From: Dactylorhiza incarnata
Taxonomy: Eukaryota; Streptophyta; Magnoliopsida; Asparagales; Orchidaceae
Assembly: GCA_033032865.1 (NCBI GenBank)
Contig: JAWHQI010000276.1
Location: 496,001 to 560,000 of the forward strand
DNA length: 64,000 nt
Direction: 5' to 3'
A program made the position numbers and the translations under genes. The notes beneath the pieces are model-generated. The model did no database searches, was not told the DNA's origin, and worked only from the letters and a program-made list of their open reading frames with translations. This document shows, piece by piece, positions 44,097 to 56,430 of this stretch (position 1 is its first letter; each line of letters opens with the position of its first letter).

Positions 44097-45911
44097 TGAA
44101 AGGAAAGTTTAGTTCTTATTATCTGTTAAAACTCCTGTTTAACTTTGTTTTACTTCAAAGTAATGCTATATATAAATATATGAGTTTGTTGATTGAAAAA
44201 TTAAGACAAACGGTGAGAGTGCATAAATATCACAGCACAGCAAAACTGAAATAAAATAAAACACATAACAAGCAAACAACAAAATAAACAAGCATCCAGA
44301 TGACACAAGATAATATAGTAGTTCCCCTCAGCTGGGTACATCTACTCTTCTACCCACTTGTAGGAATCCACTAGGAGGTTGTTGATAAGGTGTCCTCACA
44401 CAAAGGTATTTTTGATAAGGTGTCCACACACCAATGGAGGTTTGATCAGGTGCCCAATTCACCTATAAGCTTTTGATAAGGTGCTTAAAAACCAAGGGAG
44501 CTTTTGATAAGGTGCTCTAACCAAGAGGCAGGTTTTTGCTAAGGTGCCCTATCACTGGGAGAAAACTTTTGAAGGGAGTTTTAACCCTTTACAAGATGGG
44601 AGAAATAAAGAAAACAAAAACAGATGTTGTACTTCTCTTTCTAAGAAGACACTTGATGAAGATGTTGAAGAGAGCTCCCCCTGTCTGATTTAGTTTAGAT
44701 GGCAGCCTTGTGGATGTAGCTCCTTCTCTAGATTATGAATCCTCCTCTTTTCTTCTTGCAGTTTAGATACTGAGCAATTGATAGTGTTTGGTGTCTCAGG
44801 ATATGTATAGAAGATTTGCAAGAAAGAGGTTTAGCAAAAAGAAGATATAATATATTTGATGTGCTTCTTTTTGCTCCTATTCTTTTTCTCTTCTTCATCT
44901 TCTTCTTCTCTTTTCCTGTACAGAAGATGTTAATGTGTATTATGTGTGTAATATGAAATATGTACAACAATATATATATGATCTGTATATAATCTATCTC
45001 TGCATAAATCTGTACAACATTATATTATATATTTATGATCTGTCGAGAGAGACAGTTGTATATATCTTATATATAAAATCTGCTGAAATATATTCTGCTG
45101 TAATAATCTGTTGTATAAAGAAATGCTTCCTACTGTCATGTAAAAGAGTTGTTGTCTTCTTTCGGCTAATTTGAATCCTTGCTGATTAAAGAGGAAAGAA
45201 ATAATATTTTTTTTATTTAGCAGATCCTAGAGAAGATAACTTGCCGTCTTTGACTTGCTGCAACGGCTACAGTATTTAATGCTTTTGCCAAACGGCTACA
45301 ACATTAAATGCTTTCATAACTGTGATGTCAGAACAGCAATATATAGCAATATATAAATAGAATAAATAATAAATATTACTATAATAAAGTCTAACAGCAT
45401 ATAACTAATATTTAATGATATATAAATAATGTTGCAGAAATTCGTTGAGCTGAGGTCCAAGTTCGTCGAGCCCATCATTTGCTTCGTCGACCTGAACATG
45501 TGATTTACTGTTTCTGAACATCTGCTGAAATTTGTCGAGCGCCTTACTGAAGGTTCGTCAATCTCCTCTTTTCGTCGACTGCTGATCTGAGAATTCGTCG
45601 ACCGCTGTTCTTGTTGGAATTCGTCGACCGCTGTTCTGGTTGGAATTTGTCGACCGCTGCTTTCTTGATATTTCGTCGAACGTAACTTCCTTGATAATTT
45701 GTCGAGCGCTGCTACGTCGAGTGCCGTCTGATGAATGCAGAGCTTCGTTCGACGTTCGTCGAACGCAGTGAATATATGAAATATATTTCTTCTCTTATTT
45801 TCTCTTATATTAATTATATATATTATTTCTTAGCTTTCTTATCTTAATAGGATTTGATGGATTAGACATTAAAGATGGATCCTAACTCAAATCAAAACTT
45901 AGGTTCCAACA
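44097..45911 (-). repeat. S4 5' LTR
   Basis: Partner of 41663-43488, a few percent diverged by eye, with the same motif clusters (GATAAGGTGC at about 44380-44550; TTCGTCGA at about 45440-45770). Confidence 0.9.
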
Positions 45912-45916
45912 CCATA

Positions 45917-46461
45917 TATGGTTCGAACCACAACTCAGATGCAGAATGTGAATCTGATGAAAATGAGAGTTCTGCAGAAGAGTCAGAGTCATCATCCAGT
46001 TCATCTGAAGATGAAAATAATGCAAATGATAAAGATCAGTGCTTGATGGCTATATATGACTCATACAATGGTTCAGATCATGCATCTTCATCCAGCTCCA
46101 GTGATGATGAAGGTGATGCAGATGAAAGAACCTTCTGCATGATGGTTATCAATGCCTTAGGAAACAATTCTGAAGAATCAGAATTTGAAAATGATGTAGA
46201 TCAGGTAGTATCTAAGCATAATTTTAATTCCACTGACTTCAAAGATGATTTTAAAATTCTTTGCTTAGATTTAATTGAATCTGAGAAAGAAATCACATCT
46301 TTCAGAACAAAGTTAACATAAATAACTAGTTTAACTTCTGAAAATAATAAACTTAAAGAAGATTTAAAAACATCAGAAGAACAAACTATTTCTTTGAAAA
46401 ATAATTCACTAAAGCTGAAATCTTTGAACAAACACTTAATAAGAAAAATATCAAATTACTG
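45917..46461 (+). pseudogene. gag: S3 Gag-like protein, C-terminal part
   Basis: Continuation of the S3 Gag frame after S4. It is Ser/Glu/Asp-rich with three related blocks (FCMMAI before S4, then CLMAIYDS and FCMMVINAL), followed by a coiled coil. A TAA at 46319-46321 interrupts the frame, and coiled-coil coding (SLTSENNKLKEDLK) goes on in the same frame to 46461. The repeated C(L/M)MA-type blocks are typical of plant copia polyproteins downstream of the knuckle. Confidence 0.65.
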
Positions 46462-48231
46462 AATATTACAAGCACTTAAAATGCCAGATTAAATGGCAGC
46501 AAACATAGCTTAAGAATTTCATCTAATATATCTCATATTCTAAAGAAAAATACTTTAACTACATCTACAAAATTAGTATCAGCTAAGGAAAAAGAAGTAA
46601 CAGAAAACTTAATAAAAATTGATAAAATTTTCTTTGTTAGACAAAATTCGTCGAACAGAGATCGACGAAATCAAATGACTTTGTCGAACGTAGATCGACG
46701 AAAGCCAAACACAGAAATCAAACATAATCTTCTTATAATCAGAGCTCAACGAATCAAATTTCAACAAACTCTGAACAAAGAGAATATATATAACTATTCA
46801 TTAATCAGAGATCAACGAAATCACAGCACTTTGTCAACCCAAGATCGACAAAATCAGAATAGTTTATCAAACATCTATCTTAATGATTATCAAGAAAAAT
46901 TTAAATTACTATCAAACATATATTTTAATGATCATAAAAGAAAACTTTCAATTAATATCAGATTTTAAAGATTTTAATTGGTATCAGAAATCAGATTTCA
47001 ATTGGTAAAAGATATTTTCAATTGGTAAAACACTTAATAGATACAAAGGCCAAATATAACTATAAGGTAATGTTGAAAATCTTTTAACTCCAATTGTAAT
47101 CAAACAAAAAGTTATAGGATTCAATTGAATTTTCTTTCTTAAAAACAAAGTCAGATAACTTCATGTTCCTATAGACTTTCTCAGGATCATCAAGATTTGA
47201 GTATTCTACTCTAGTTGCATTGATCAGAAATGATCATGGCACTGAGTTTTGAATCTCTTCTGATAAGAGAATTCTTTAAGAAGGACGGTATCAGGCAATG
47301 TTTTTCTGAGAAGATAAAAATTCCTTAGAGTCCATTAAAAGCTGTAGCAATAAATCAATTTAATAGAATCCTATTGAAGCAAAATCTAGGATATTTTCCT
47401 TCTAATAAAGCATAAAGGGTTTATAACAAATCTCTCTTAAAATAGAAGAGCCCTTGCATTGTTGGAACTAACCTATTAAATGAGGAGAGGAACACCACCT
47501 CTACCAGAGACATTTTGCAGGTACAATGATAATCTTTCATCCTTCCCTACCTCCATCAAATGTCCCTTCTTCAAGGGGCCTAGCTTCAATCCTTCCTGAA
47601 ACTAGGCAGGGGGAGAAGTTCTATGAAGAAGCTCCATATGATGTAGTGTTTTGCTCAGGGGGAGATGTTCTATGAACTAGGCAAGGGGAGAAAGCTGAAG
47701 AAGCACAAGTCTCAGGGGGAGATGCTCTCAGGCTACCATATTTTATGAAAGAAGGAAATGATGCATGAAGAAGCTTCATATATTGCAAATTCAGAATACA
47801 GCTTTTGATATAGAAGAAGAAACAAATTCAGATTCAGATTTTGACAGATTTAGAAGAAGATGTTATGACAAGATTCAAATTATGATTGGTAGCAAAGCAG
47901 ATAAAGCAGATATCAAATTCAGATTATAAAGATTCAGTTCAGATCAACAATTCAGAAAGCTGAAATATAGCAGATACGGTTTAGAATTCAGAATTTAGAA
48001 AAATCAGTTCAGACAATGTCAGATTTCAGAATTCAGAAAGCAGATTCAGAAAAGACAAAAGGTTTTTATTATTTCTGTTTTCATTGAAAAATATCAAAAC
48101 TCAGAGTATCATATTTTCTATATCTGAAGAAATATTTAAAATCTATCAGATATATATGCTCTGTTGTTTTGTTATTTGTTTTATAATTCAATTTTTTGTC
48201 AAATTGTGTCCTAACCAAAATAGGGGGAGAT
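46462..48231 (+). other. S3 interior 3' region
   Basis: No gene. At 46640-46870 TTCGTCGAAC/GATCGACGAAA words occur inside the interior. PPT-like CAGGGGGAGA words lie at 47607, 47656 and 47713. The 47770-48060 stretch is a degenerate CAGATTCAGA-rich repeat. The true PPT is at 48220-48231. Confidence 0.75.
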
Positions 48232-49755
48232 TGTTGGAACAACCCTGTTACTGATTTGGGCTAGGACCACTATCTACTGACTAGGATCAAGTTGACCCCA
48301 ATGTATATTCAATGAGTCAAGAATTTAGGCTGTTAGAACTCAAGAAAATATTCAGGTTCTGCGTTCGACGAACTCCATACTGCGTTCGATGAACGGCTTG
48401 CTCTCTGCGTTCGACGAATGGCTAACATTCAGCGGTCGGCGAACAGACTTGTTCTCAGCAGTCGACGAAATCATTCTGTCTCAGCGGTTGACGAAATTAG
48501 CTCAGTTCAGCGGTCGACAATTTTATTCAGTGGCTCAGCGGTCGACGAATCCTTCCATTTGATGAACTCAGTCTACGTTCGACGAATATCTTCAGAACGA
48601 CTAACACAGCTCTGAGATCGACGAAAATTTCTCTACAACAGATTTATTTCAAACAGATTATACTATTCATTCCAGATAAGACAATATTTCTACCTTATTA
48701 TATTCCTTTCCTTTCTCTTCCCGAGAGAAAATAGCCATTGACATTTAATGGAAAAGGAACATTTCACGGAAAAGGAATTAAGTATTCTGCAGAATCATTT
48801 TGGTTACCTTTGCAGTCCCAAGAAGGATTTATTACAGATTATTATATTCCTTATTTTTTTTGATTTGATTTTCAAATCAGAGAAATATAGTAAAAGAAAA
48901 AGGAAGAAGATATAAAAAACAGTATTACTTCTCAGTTTTCACCACAGAACATTACAGTACAACATCAAAGAATAGCTGTGCACAGGAAAAGAAAGAAAGA
49001 AAGTTAGAGGAAGAGAAGAAACATAAGAAAGCATTCACAGATCTTCTTCTTCCTCAATAGCAGCACTCATTCACTGAGAACATCATCAACTCTAATCTCT
49101 CAGTCATCTGCTGCAAGATCAGATCTTCAAAAAAGCAACAATAATCTCAAGAACTATTTCTCTCAGATTCATCAGCTACAGGAAGATCATTTCATTCAAG
49201 AGAAAGTTCCATCCTCAAGATGTCAAACATTTTCAATGAGATAGAGGAGCTTTACAATATCAACATCCACTAGAGTCTTCTCTCAGATTGTTGACAGAGA
49301 AGAACATTCTAACCCTTCTTTACCCCCTCTTGTACAGGGTTATAACTCCCTTCAAAAGTTAACCCATTGGTGACAGGGCACCTGATCAAAAACCTGTAGT
49401 TGGGTTAGAGCACTTGATCAAAAGCTCACTTGGTGTGTGGAAACCTGATCAAAAACCCCTTGGTGATAGGGCACCAGATCAAAAACCTAGTGGATCCTAC
49501 CAAGTGTGGTAGAAGTGTAGATGTACCCAGGTTTATTTAGGAACTACTATAAAAATTCCTTGTGTCTCTGTGCTTGTCATTTTCTGTGTTGTTGTGTTGT
49601 GCTGATTTATTTTTATTTATTTTATAAATTACTCTGTTATACATATATATATATCACTAATTTAATTCCTCTATAAAATTAAGGGAAAAGATTTTAATAC
49701 TCTATTCACCCCCCCCCCCCCTCTAGAGTAAATCTAAGATCTAAACTCTCCTTCA
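48232..49755 (+). repeat. S3 3' LTR
   Basis: Partner of 39494-41086 with the same GACGAA cluster (48360-48630), CACCTGATCAAAA words (about 49380-49490) and a terminal C tract (49709-49722). Confidence 0.9.
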
Positions 49756-50059
49756 GCACGGCTTTGGGTCACGGGCATGACTGGGGCGTGACTTGCTGTG
49801 GACTAGCTCAAATGCGCGGAAATAGCTTCTGGACTGATCTTAAAGTTACACGCCCCATGGTCACGGGCGTGACCTAGGGCGTGTACTATGAATTTTGACC
49901 AAAATCTCCAGAAAATCTGCAAAACAAAAATACAACTATAATTAGAACAGAAATTGCAAAAGAAATGATTTTTAACCAAAATATAAATAATATTTACAAA
50001 ATTATATAAAAATTAACCTAAATACTATAATAAAAAATATGCACAAATCCTACTTATCA

Positions 50060-51147
50060 GTATGTTTAGGATTTGGTTATGTCCAATACTCTTAATAATT
50101 TCAACATCAATAAAAAAATCAATCGTGGAATAGGAGGTCAAGTACTCCACTTTTTCGATGACGATCAAGTCGCGTCCAATCATCCTTAGAGCATAGAGAA
50201 GCAATGCTCATCCTTGAAATGTTCTATTCTGCAAATCCGAAAGTGAAGTCTTCTCTCGATCACAACTTGGTGCTAACAATCCCCTTTGCTCAGGGTGAAC
50301 TAATGGTTCAAGGATTACGACCTTCTAGTGTTGAAAAATTGTGAAGATTTTTCAACTCCCTGATAAATCTCAATTGGTAGGTCACTAGCCCAATAAACTA
50401 AGAGATAAGCCCCTCGGGAATCCTGGGCTAAGTTTCTTCAACCATCAACATGGTACATCCATTTTATACTGTGTACACAACTATGAGGGCATACCCTCCT
50501 CGACTCAGAGTTTTATCCCGAACATAATCCATTCTTTAGGCCCTTGGGTTACTATTTATGATGTCCTTTTCAAGGTTAACATGTGACCAAATCAAGAATT
50601 GGCCTATTTCAGATTCAGATTCTTATTTGACCTCTGTTATTCATCGTAGTGATTGCTTTAATACAACAAAATGGGAAGTGTCGAATTATTAGCAACATGG
50701 TTAGGCTTACGAGTCTCTCACTACTTCAATAATAGTTTCTAGGAATCAACGTTTCCTCCAAATAACCTATTAGACTGGGTAAGAGGTGGTAATATCTCTC
50801 AATAAGCCTAGCTGCACATTATAGTGTGAGACTTGAACATCTACTCTCACACTAAACTCTTCCCATAATCACTTTGTGCGTCCTTATGTCTCAACCAAAT
50901 CCATACCTGAGGTCGACTTTTGACTAGGATACGCCACAAAACGTCTTGGATACTTAGAATAAGGTGGTATCCTAGTTAGGTTGGCACTAGTTCTAAGGAT
51001 TAGCTGACATACTTAATGTGAATCCCACATGGGCACACCACCACTTCTGCTGCATCAGTTTGTCCTCAAACTGATCGAGCTAACATGGGTGGCCTAGTGG
51101 TTTAATGGACTTCTTTTATCTCAGGATCGTTGTAAGTTGCTACCATT
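50060..51147 (-). other. G1 interior next to its 5' LTR
   Basis: About 1.1 kb, expected to hold leader and gag. No frame is recognisable. On the minus strand the LTR-proximal end reads TGGTAGCAACTTAC, possibly a degraded initiator tRNA-Met primer site. Confidence 0.45.
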
Positions 51148-54100
51148 TGTAAGACCCCCCCCCCCCCCCCCCCCCCCCCTCCCGGAACACAAGACACGGC
51201 CGAGGGGAATCCTATGCCCAGGATAGCCGCCTTGCGGAAGTGCCAGCACACAGGCTAGCCCCCTCCACAAGATGCCTATCCTGCCGGCCATTCTCACATA
51301 TCATCCAGCCAACCCATCAATAATAGAAAACATTATAAGCCATTGATTCACAATTAAGTAATAATGTCCAAACAGTACAAAATGACAGAAAGCTACACAG
51401 CTCCTGTTAATCATCAGAGTATAATCTTGCCCTAAGGCTACATTCTAACCACTCGCTCACCTCTGCCGCTGATGGTAGCCAAAGTATCGTAAACTTCAGT
51501 CCTGTTACCCTAACCTGGCTGGCCTCCTGCGTCGTACGCTGCTGCTCCACCTGAGGGTGCCCCTAAAAGGAGTGGCGTAACAACTGTTAGTCATAAAGAC
51601 TAAGTGGCTTCACATCCTCTCCCCTGGCGACTCCAAGGCACCGGGCGGAAGGAAATGAAGAGTAGCTGCAATATGGTCAGTAGTAGAAAAGAAAGGTGGC
51701 AGGTAAAGGTGTAAAGACAGTAGTGTATCAAATGTATAAGAAGCACAACTAACAAGTAATATGGCAATGACAGAGTGTAAGCAAGTAGAGAAACATCACA
51801 TATGTAAGTAGTTCATATCGTACCTTAACTTATATGAATTCCCATACAAACTTATAAGTTATGGTTTACAATTTGGGACCCATCATATAAAAGAGCCCAT
51901 ACTAATTTATATGATGGACCCGATGCGGTGCAATGCTATGATTATGAGGGATGAATGCAATGCAATGATTATGATATGATGAACTCACCCATGCATTTTT
52001 GCTATGTCGACATAGACATGTAGTTCCCGCTTTTCAAGGGTAGCTAACCACTAAGGCACCTCACGTCGTGTCCAGACGGAGATTGTGGAATGGGCTCCTC
52101 CACAACTAGGCGGGTATGAACACAACCAGACCTAGGCCTATGTATGCCTCAACGCTAATAACACACAGTGGTGCCCCTGCATACTGCTTGCATCATGCTG
52201 AGTCTTCATAACATGGAAGGGGTCTTGGGAAGTGCACACCAAGAACACATCCCAATCGGTCTAGAGTCTAACTGTCGGCTTCAGTCGGTGTCACAACTAT
52301 CAAGCCCGTAGACCCGCCACAACTAATCCTCCAACTAGGTTCTTTGCACCATCATGTGTAAACCATGCACATTCATATAATTCTCATGCGCAACCTGTGC
52401 TATCAAGCACCAAAGGACTCACTGAAGGAATCTTCTCACTTTTCACATCATGCCAGATCAACCGATGCTAACTAGCATCCAAGGCCCCCAACGACTGGGC
52501 CTCCCAACATATCAGCATAAGAGATAATCATATATTATAACCCACATCAAGCCATCAATTCCACCCTTACTGAGTTATCCTAACTCTCGTGTAGTGGGCG
52601 CAAAACATGGAAATCACTCTACCCGATCCTCCAGAACTACTTGTGGTCACGGTGTCATATTCATATTCCACTGATTTAGTAAGCTCGCCCATATCGCCAA
52701 TATTCAACCCTTAAGCACCGATCACAACGTGCTTTAACACGATCAAGGTATCAACCTTATTGAGGGGTACTTATCACAAAACCAAACTATCCAATGGATT
52801 TTCACGTGATATGAACATTAATTCGTACATATGCATTTTATGATTCCACATAAACTAACAATTGAAGATTGATTTAAGGAGACATCTCAACAGAATAAAT
52901 CTTGAATTATACTACAGGCACACACCCGCATGTACATGATTCATACAACATCTCAGCCCAATCGTCCTTCACATCCGGCATTTATATCTCCTTCGAGTTA
53001 TCGAATGAAACGGTGATATCTCCATTGCTACTTATCCAAGATTATGAAATCCCCCAAGAGCGTACATGTTGTTATCACAAGCCTAATCATCCGATAGACT
53101 ATCAACCGGGAGGGAGCATTTAGGTAAACGAGTCCTCTAAATCTTTCCTTCAATCATGCATTGAAATGCCCCATTTCCAAATCATACAATTCATCCGCCC
53201 TCACTCGATTGACATGGGAATCCAGGGACTCCTACCACACCAAAGTGGAGAACCCAAAAGTTCTCTATTTGCTAGCTCCAGCGGTAGCACTACCGCCCAG
53301 CGCTAGCGATCCTGTCGATGCAACTTCCCGTCGACATCGGAAGTCGACAGGAAGTTATGCCTTCCAGTCGACCCATCGACTTGCTAGCGCCGGCAGTAGG
53401 GCTATCGTCGGGCGCTAGCTTTCTCTATCAAACCTCTTTCCCGTTGATCTTAAGGGTCGACGAGAAGTTATCCCTTCCCATTGTTCCGACGATTCGCTAG
53501 TGCTGGTGGTAAGGCTACTGTCGGGCACTAGCTATTTCTATCTACCTCCTACCCGTCGATCTCAAGTGTCGATGGGAAGTTCTCCCTTTTGCCGACAAGT
53601 CGATTTGCAAGCACCGGCGGTAGGCCTACCGCCGGGCGCTAGCTACTCTATCCACTCTCCTTCCCGTCAACCTTATGTGTCGAAGGAAAGTTAAGCCTCC
53701 CCATCGACCCGTCGATTTGCTAGCGCCGGCGGTAGCGCTACCGCCGGGCGCTAGCTAACAGAGAGCATGTCATCTGCTCCTCACCTCCAAACAATCCTCC
53801 CTGGCAGACCAGCTCCAAAACACCAACCATTTTCTCTCTTTCTAAAAGGTTAGACTTTCATCTCTATTCAAGTGAATATAATCAACATGATTTGAGTCTA
53901 CAATTATAATTAAAGGCTCTTCTCACCCTAAACTATTCATCATCTTCCCCAATTAGGAAATTAGGGTTTTCATCTTCTCTCCTCCAATACTCCCTCATAT
54001 GACCATGGATTTTCACAAAATCAAAACCTATCTCTTCCTTTTGGAGAGAAGAAATGATTGAAGGGGCCTTCGTGGCAATCCATGCCCTAAGATGGAAGCT

Positions 54101-54802
54101 CCGGTTTGGTCTTTTCCTAAGAATTTCCATTAGCTCACAATCCGAGCTCTTTTGAGCTCAACACCTCTCCTACTTTCTTATACGATCTAGCACTGAGGGA
54201 GAGGGGTCGGAAGTCACCTTATTTGTTCGTCCATGGTTGGAACTCGTCTTGATGGCAGCATGGTGGTGGTCGGCCGAGCTCCAATCCTTCTCCAACCTTG
54301 CTCTTTCAAGAACCCTAAATTAACCCTCTTAAGGGATGAAGAAGAAGATGAAGGAAAGAAGAAGATGAACGAGGAAGAAGAAAATGAATAGTCATCTCCT
54401 TAAGAGATTTCAGCCCACTCATGCTTAAGAGAAAATGAAGAGAGAGAGCATTAAAGAGCTTTTAATGAAATCCAACTTCCAAGGCTTGTGCCAGCCGATT
54501 ATTGACCATTAATTCCTCCATTATCTTAGATTTAGGCACCTTAGGCCATCCACCATGGAAAATGTCACGGGTTCTGATTTGGCCGCTACCGCCGGCGCTA
54601 GCTAATGATACCGCCGGCGCTAGCGCCTTGCTACCCATTCCTTGTCCATTTGCTTCTCAACTTCCAAGGGTGAGGGTCACACCCACACCCAGGGATCAGG
54701 GCATTCCATGGCACCATCAGGGCCTCAAGACTCCTACCTAGCCCAAGCTTCACCAAGTGACTCGTGTCACTCTAGGGGTCTAGCTCGAATTTGGATGTTA
54801 CA
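51148..54802 (-). repeat. G1 5' LTR
   Basis: Uninterrupted copy of the G1 LTR. It starts TGTAAG followed by a C tract of about 20, contains the empty target of G2, and includes five 112-bp palindromic units at 53271-53755. It ends GATGTTACA. A second CG word (CTACCGCCGGCGCTAGC) occurs at 54587-54625, duplicated here but single in the other LTR. Confidence 0.87.
53271..53755. repeat. 112-bp tandem repeat with palindromes in G1 right LTR
   Basis: Same array as 33686-34171. The last unit opens with a 37-nt palindrome (53719-53755) whose arms differ by a single unpaired base. Confidence 0.85.
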
Positions 54803-54807
54803 TTGGG

Positions 54808-55240
54808 TAGGGGGGCCACCAAAGATTCATGCCAGCTTATCATCGTCTAGAGAACACGGAGGGTTGGACGTTTCTTCACGAGCTTAGCGTAAATTCACAA
54901 AGAGCGGGGATTGTGTACAACCCAGTATTCACCGAAATGAGAAGAAATCAATCACAGGAAATTCGGAGAGTGCCCGTTGATTCGCGGCGAGTACCCTGCC
55001 AAGGTAAGGCGAGGCGGACCATAGATCTCGCTCGCGAGCAGCAAGCGGGGATGGTTCAGCGTGTTATAGAGAACTGCTCGGGGGTGCATTTAGCTAGAGC
55101 CAGTCAAGGGAGGGTTCGCAATGTTAGTCGGGCAAGGTGAGTGGGGGTTCACCCCTACTTGCGAGAGAAGGTCTCACGAGTTCAGCTCGCAAGGAGTATA
55201 GCGAGTGGCATCTTCATGAGCCACTCGCCCAACAGGGGTC
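54808..55240. other. Tat-like element T, region upstream of gene X
   Basis: Original continuation of 25304 before G1 inserted. It contains CGAG/CTCGC-rich text such as CTCGCTCGCGAGCAGCAAGC in the style of 12886-13560, and ends with AACAGGGGTC, a possible polypurine tract, just before the putative LTR. No gene. Confidence 0.5.
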
Positions 55241-55691
55241 TGTAGGTGAATTTACCCTGATACCTTTGGTGGGTTGCCAATAGCCATCTAAAACAGCTGA
55301 GTTTGGCTGTTAGCAGACCAGTTTGGGGTGTGTATAGCAAGACCAAAAAATGGAATCCCGTTGTTAGCAGACTAGTGCAGAAAGGCTATAAATAGACCCT
55401 TTGGGGCACCTTGGGAGGGCAGACAAGATCTTTGCTTCTCCTCAAGAATACTTTGGTTAGCTCCTTCAGCTCTCCAAGGTGCCCATCTACAGTCTTGGCT
55501 TGGGAGAGGAAGTGCTCAAAAGATCTTCCGGGTGTGTGGTGGGACACCCACACTATTGCCAAGGGTCATGTCTTTTGTTCTAAGTCTTCGATCAGGTTCC
55601 TACGTGGGATCAGTAAGTGCTTGCTGCCCCCCCCCCCCCCCCCCTTTATATGGGTCCAAACTCCTCGTTGGGCTAAATACTGGTTCCAACA
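55241..55691 (+). repeat. Putative LTR of the Tat-like element T
   Basis: Starts TGTAGGTGAATTT, ends GGTTCCAACA and carries a plus-strand TATAAATA box at 55387-55394 and a C tract of about 20 near the end. The TG/CA ends and position after a short purine run fit a 3' LTR of about 450 bp. No partner LTR is in the window, so the limits are provisional. Confidence 0.45.
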
Positions 55692-56329
55692 GAGTCCTTT
55701 TTTCTATTCTTGGTTATAAACGACTCATTAGAGATCAAATCAATTCCATTTATAACCTGTGGTTGAACTTTAGAAAAGAATACAGTAAGTATTCTAATTC
55801 TGTATGTATTCGATGTAGCGTCGAATACATTTGCCTTCTTATCGTTGTACATCTGAGTTCTAATAGAAGCTACTTCGAAATCCTCCTCAGCTTATAAATG
55901 AACTTTGTAGTTGATGTTGCGTTGAATATGTATTGATGTATTCGTCGAGATGAAAGCCTAGACTCGGAGCTCTTCCTTTTGCGTCGAATGTAAAACCTAT
56001 TTGCGTCGACTTTAAATGTTGCTTCAACTGACTCTGTCTTCTACGTCGAGTACATTTCGACGTTGTGTCTACATCAACTTATACATTGACTACCAGTCTG
56101 AGTTATTCTTACTTCTATTCGAAGTTACTTCGACTTGTGCGTCAACTTCTATTCAATGCAGATTTAACTCATCTGAATTTTGGACTCTTTTTGGATTGGT
56201 CTTTGACACCCTAATGAGAGTGTAACATCCTAAGACATATATTAACCAAATCACCCTCTCTATACATTATGGTTAATGAATCCTAGATAATGGAATCACT
56301 TGTACATAATTTGTAAGATAAATCAAAGG
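55692..56329. other. LTR-like sequence with GCGTCGA words
   Basis: About 640 bp without a gene. Words such as GCGTCGAATAC, TTCGTCGAGA and TACGTCGAGTACATTTCGAC are clustered at 55800-56150, resembling Sirevirus-type U3 clusters. It breaks S5 pol on its left side. Confidence 0.45.
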
Positions 56330-56430
56330 GTATTTTTCCCAATAAAGTCTTCCTTCCTCAATGGAGATTTGAAAGGGGAAGTATGTAGAACAACCTCCAT
56401 GTTTTGTCAATTCATCTCACCCTCGCCATG
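56330..56430 (+). pseudogene. pol: S5 copia reverse transcriptase, upstream fragment
   Basis: Encodes FFPIKSSFLNGDLKGEVCRT followed by a shifted TSMFCQF, matching the copia RT block VKSAFLNGDL.EEVY..QPPGF. It is cut by the miniature element at 56431 (CCATG duplicated). Everything upstream in pol is missing. Confidence 0.75.

Larger units (their letters stand above)
41663..45911 (-). mobile_element. S4: LTR-rich Sirevirus-like element without coding capacity
   Basis: Two LTRs of 1826 bp (41663-43488) and 1815 bp (44097-45911), TGAAAGG ... CCAACA on the plus strand, with only 608 bp between them. Target duplication CCATA at 41658-41662 and 45912-45916. On the minus strand the PPT is at 43489-43505 with a second PPT word at about 43537, and the primer site TGGTATCAAGGC is at 44083-44094. 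No ORF in the interior. It must be mobilised in trans. Confidence 0.92.
39494..49755 (+). mobile_element. S3: gag-only Sirevirus-like LTR retrotransposon carrying S4
   Basis: LTRs at 39494-41086 and 48232-49755 (TGTTGGAA ... CTCCTTCA), PPT ATAGGGGGAGAT at 48220-48231, and a PPT-like cluster at 47607-47723. Interior without S4 is only about 2.9 kb and codes for a Gag-like protein alone. It sits inside the G3 LTR. The flanking five bases (GCGTG and GCACG) match at three of five positions, so the target duplication is not clear. Confidence 0.88.
38102..50059 (-). repeat. G3: Tat/Athila-like LTR fragment, interrupted by S3
   Basis: LTR sequence 38102-39493 plus 49756-50059 (about 1.7 kb), starting TGTATAAA after the degraded primer site and ending CTTATCA. 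It contains GGCAAGTATACCTTATCACG, the Tat/Athila LTR phrase, and repeated GTCACGGGCGTG words on both sides of S3 (39165-39490 and 49760-49880). Only one LTR and about 200 bp of interior are present, so this is a truncated element. The possible GTATG duplication suggests its left edge is 37901. Confidence 0.6.

Noticed and set aside
39494..49755. Clear target duplication for S3
   Set aside because: GCGTG and GCACG agree at three of five positions only; not claimed.
53133..54130. Host protein-coding exon in the 51148-54802 block
   Set aside because: The block is duplicated at 31975-35332 with TG/CA ends and target duplication, so it is an LTR.
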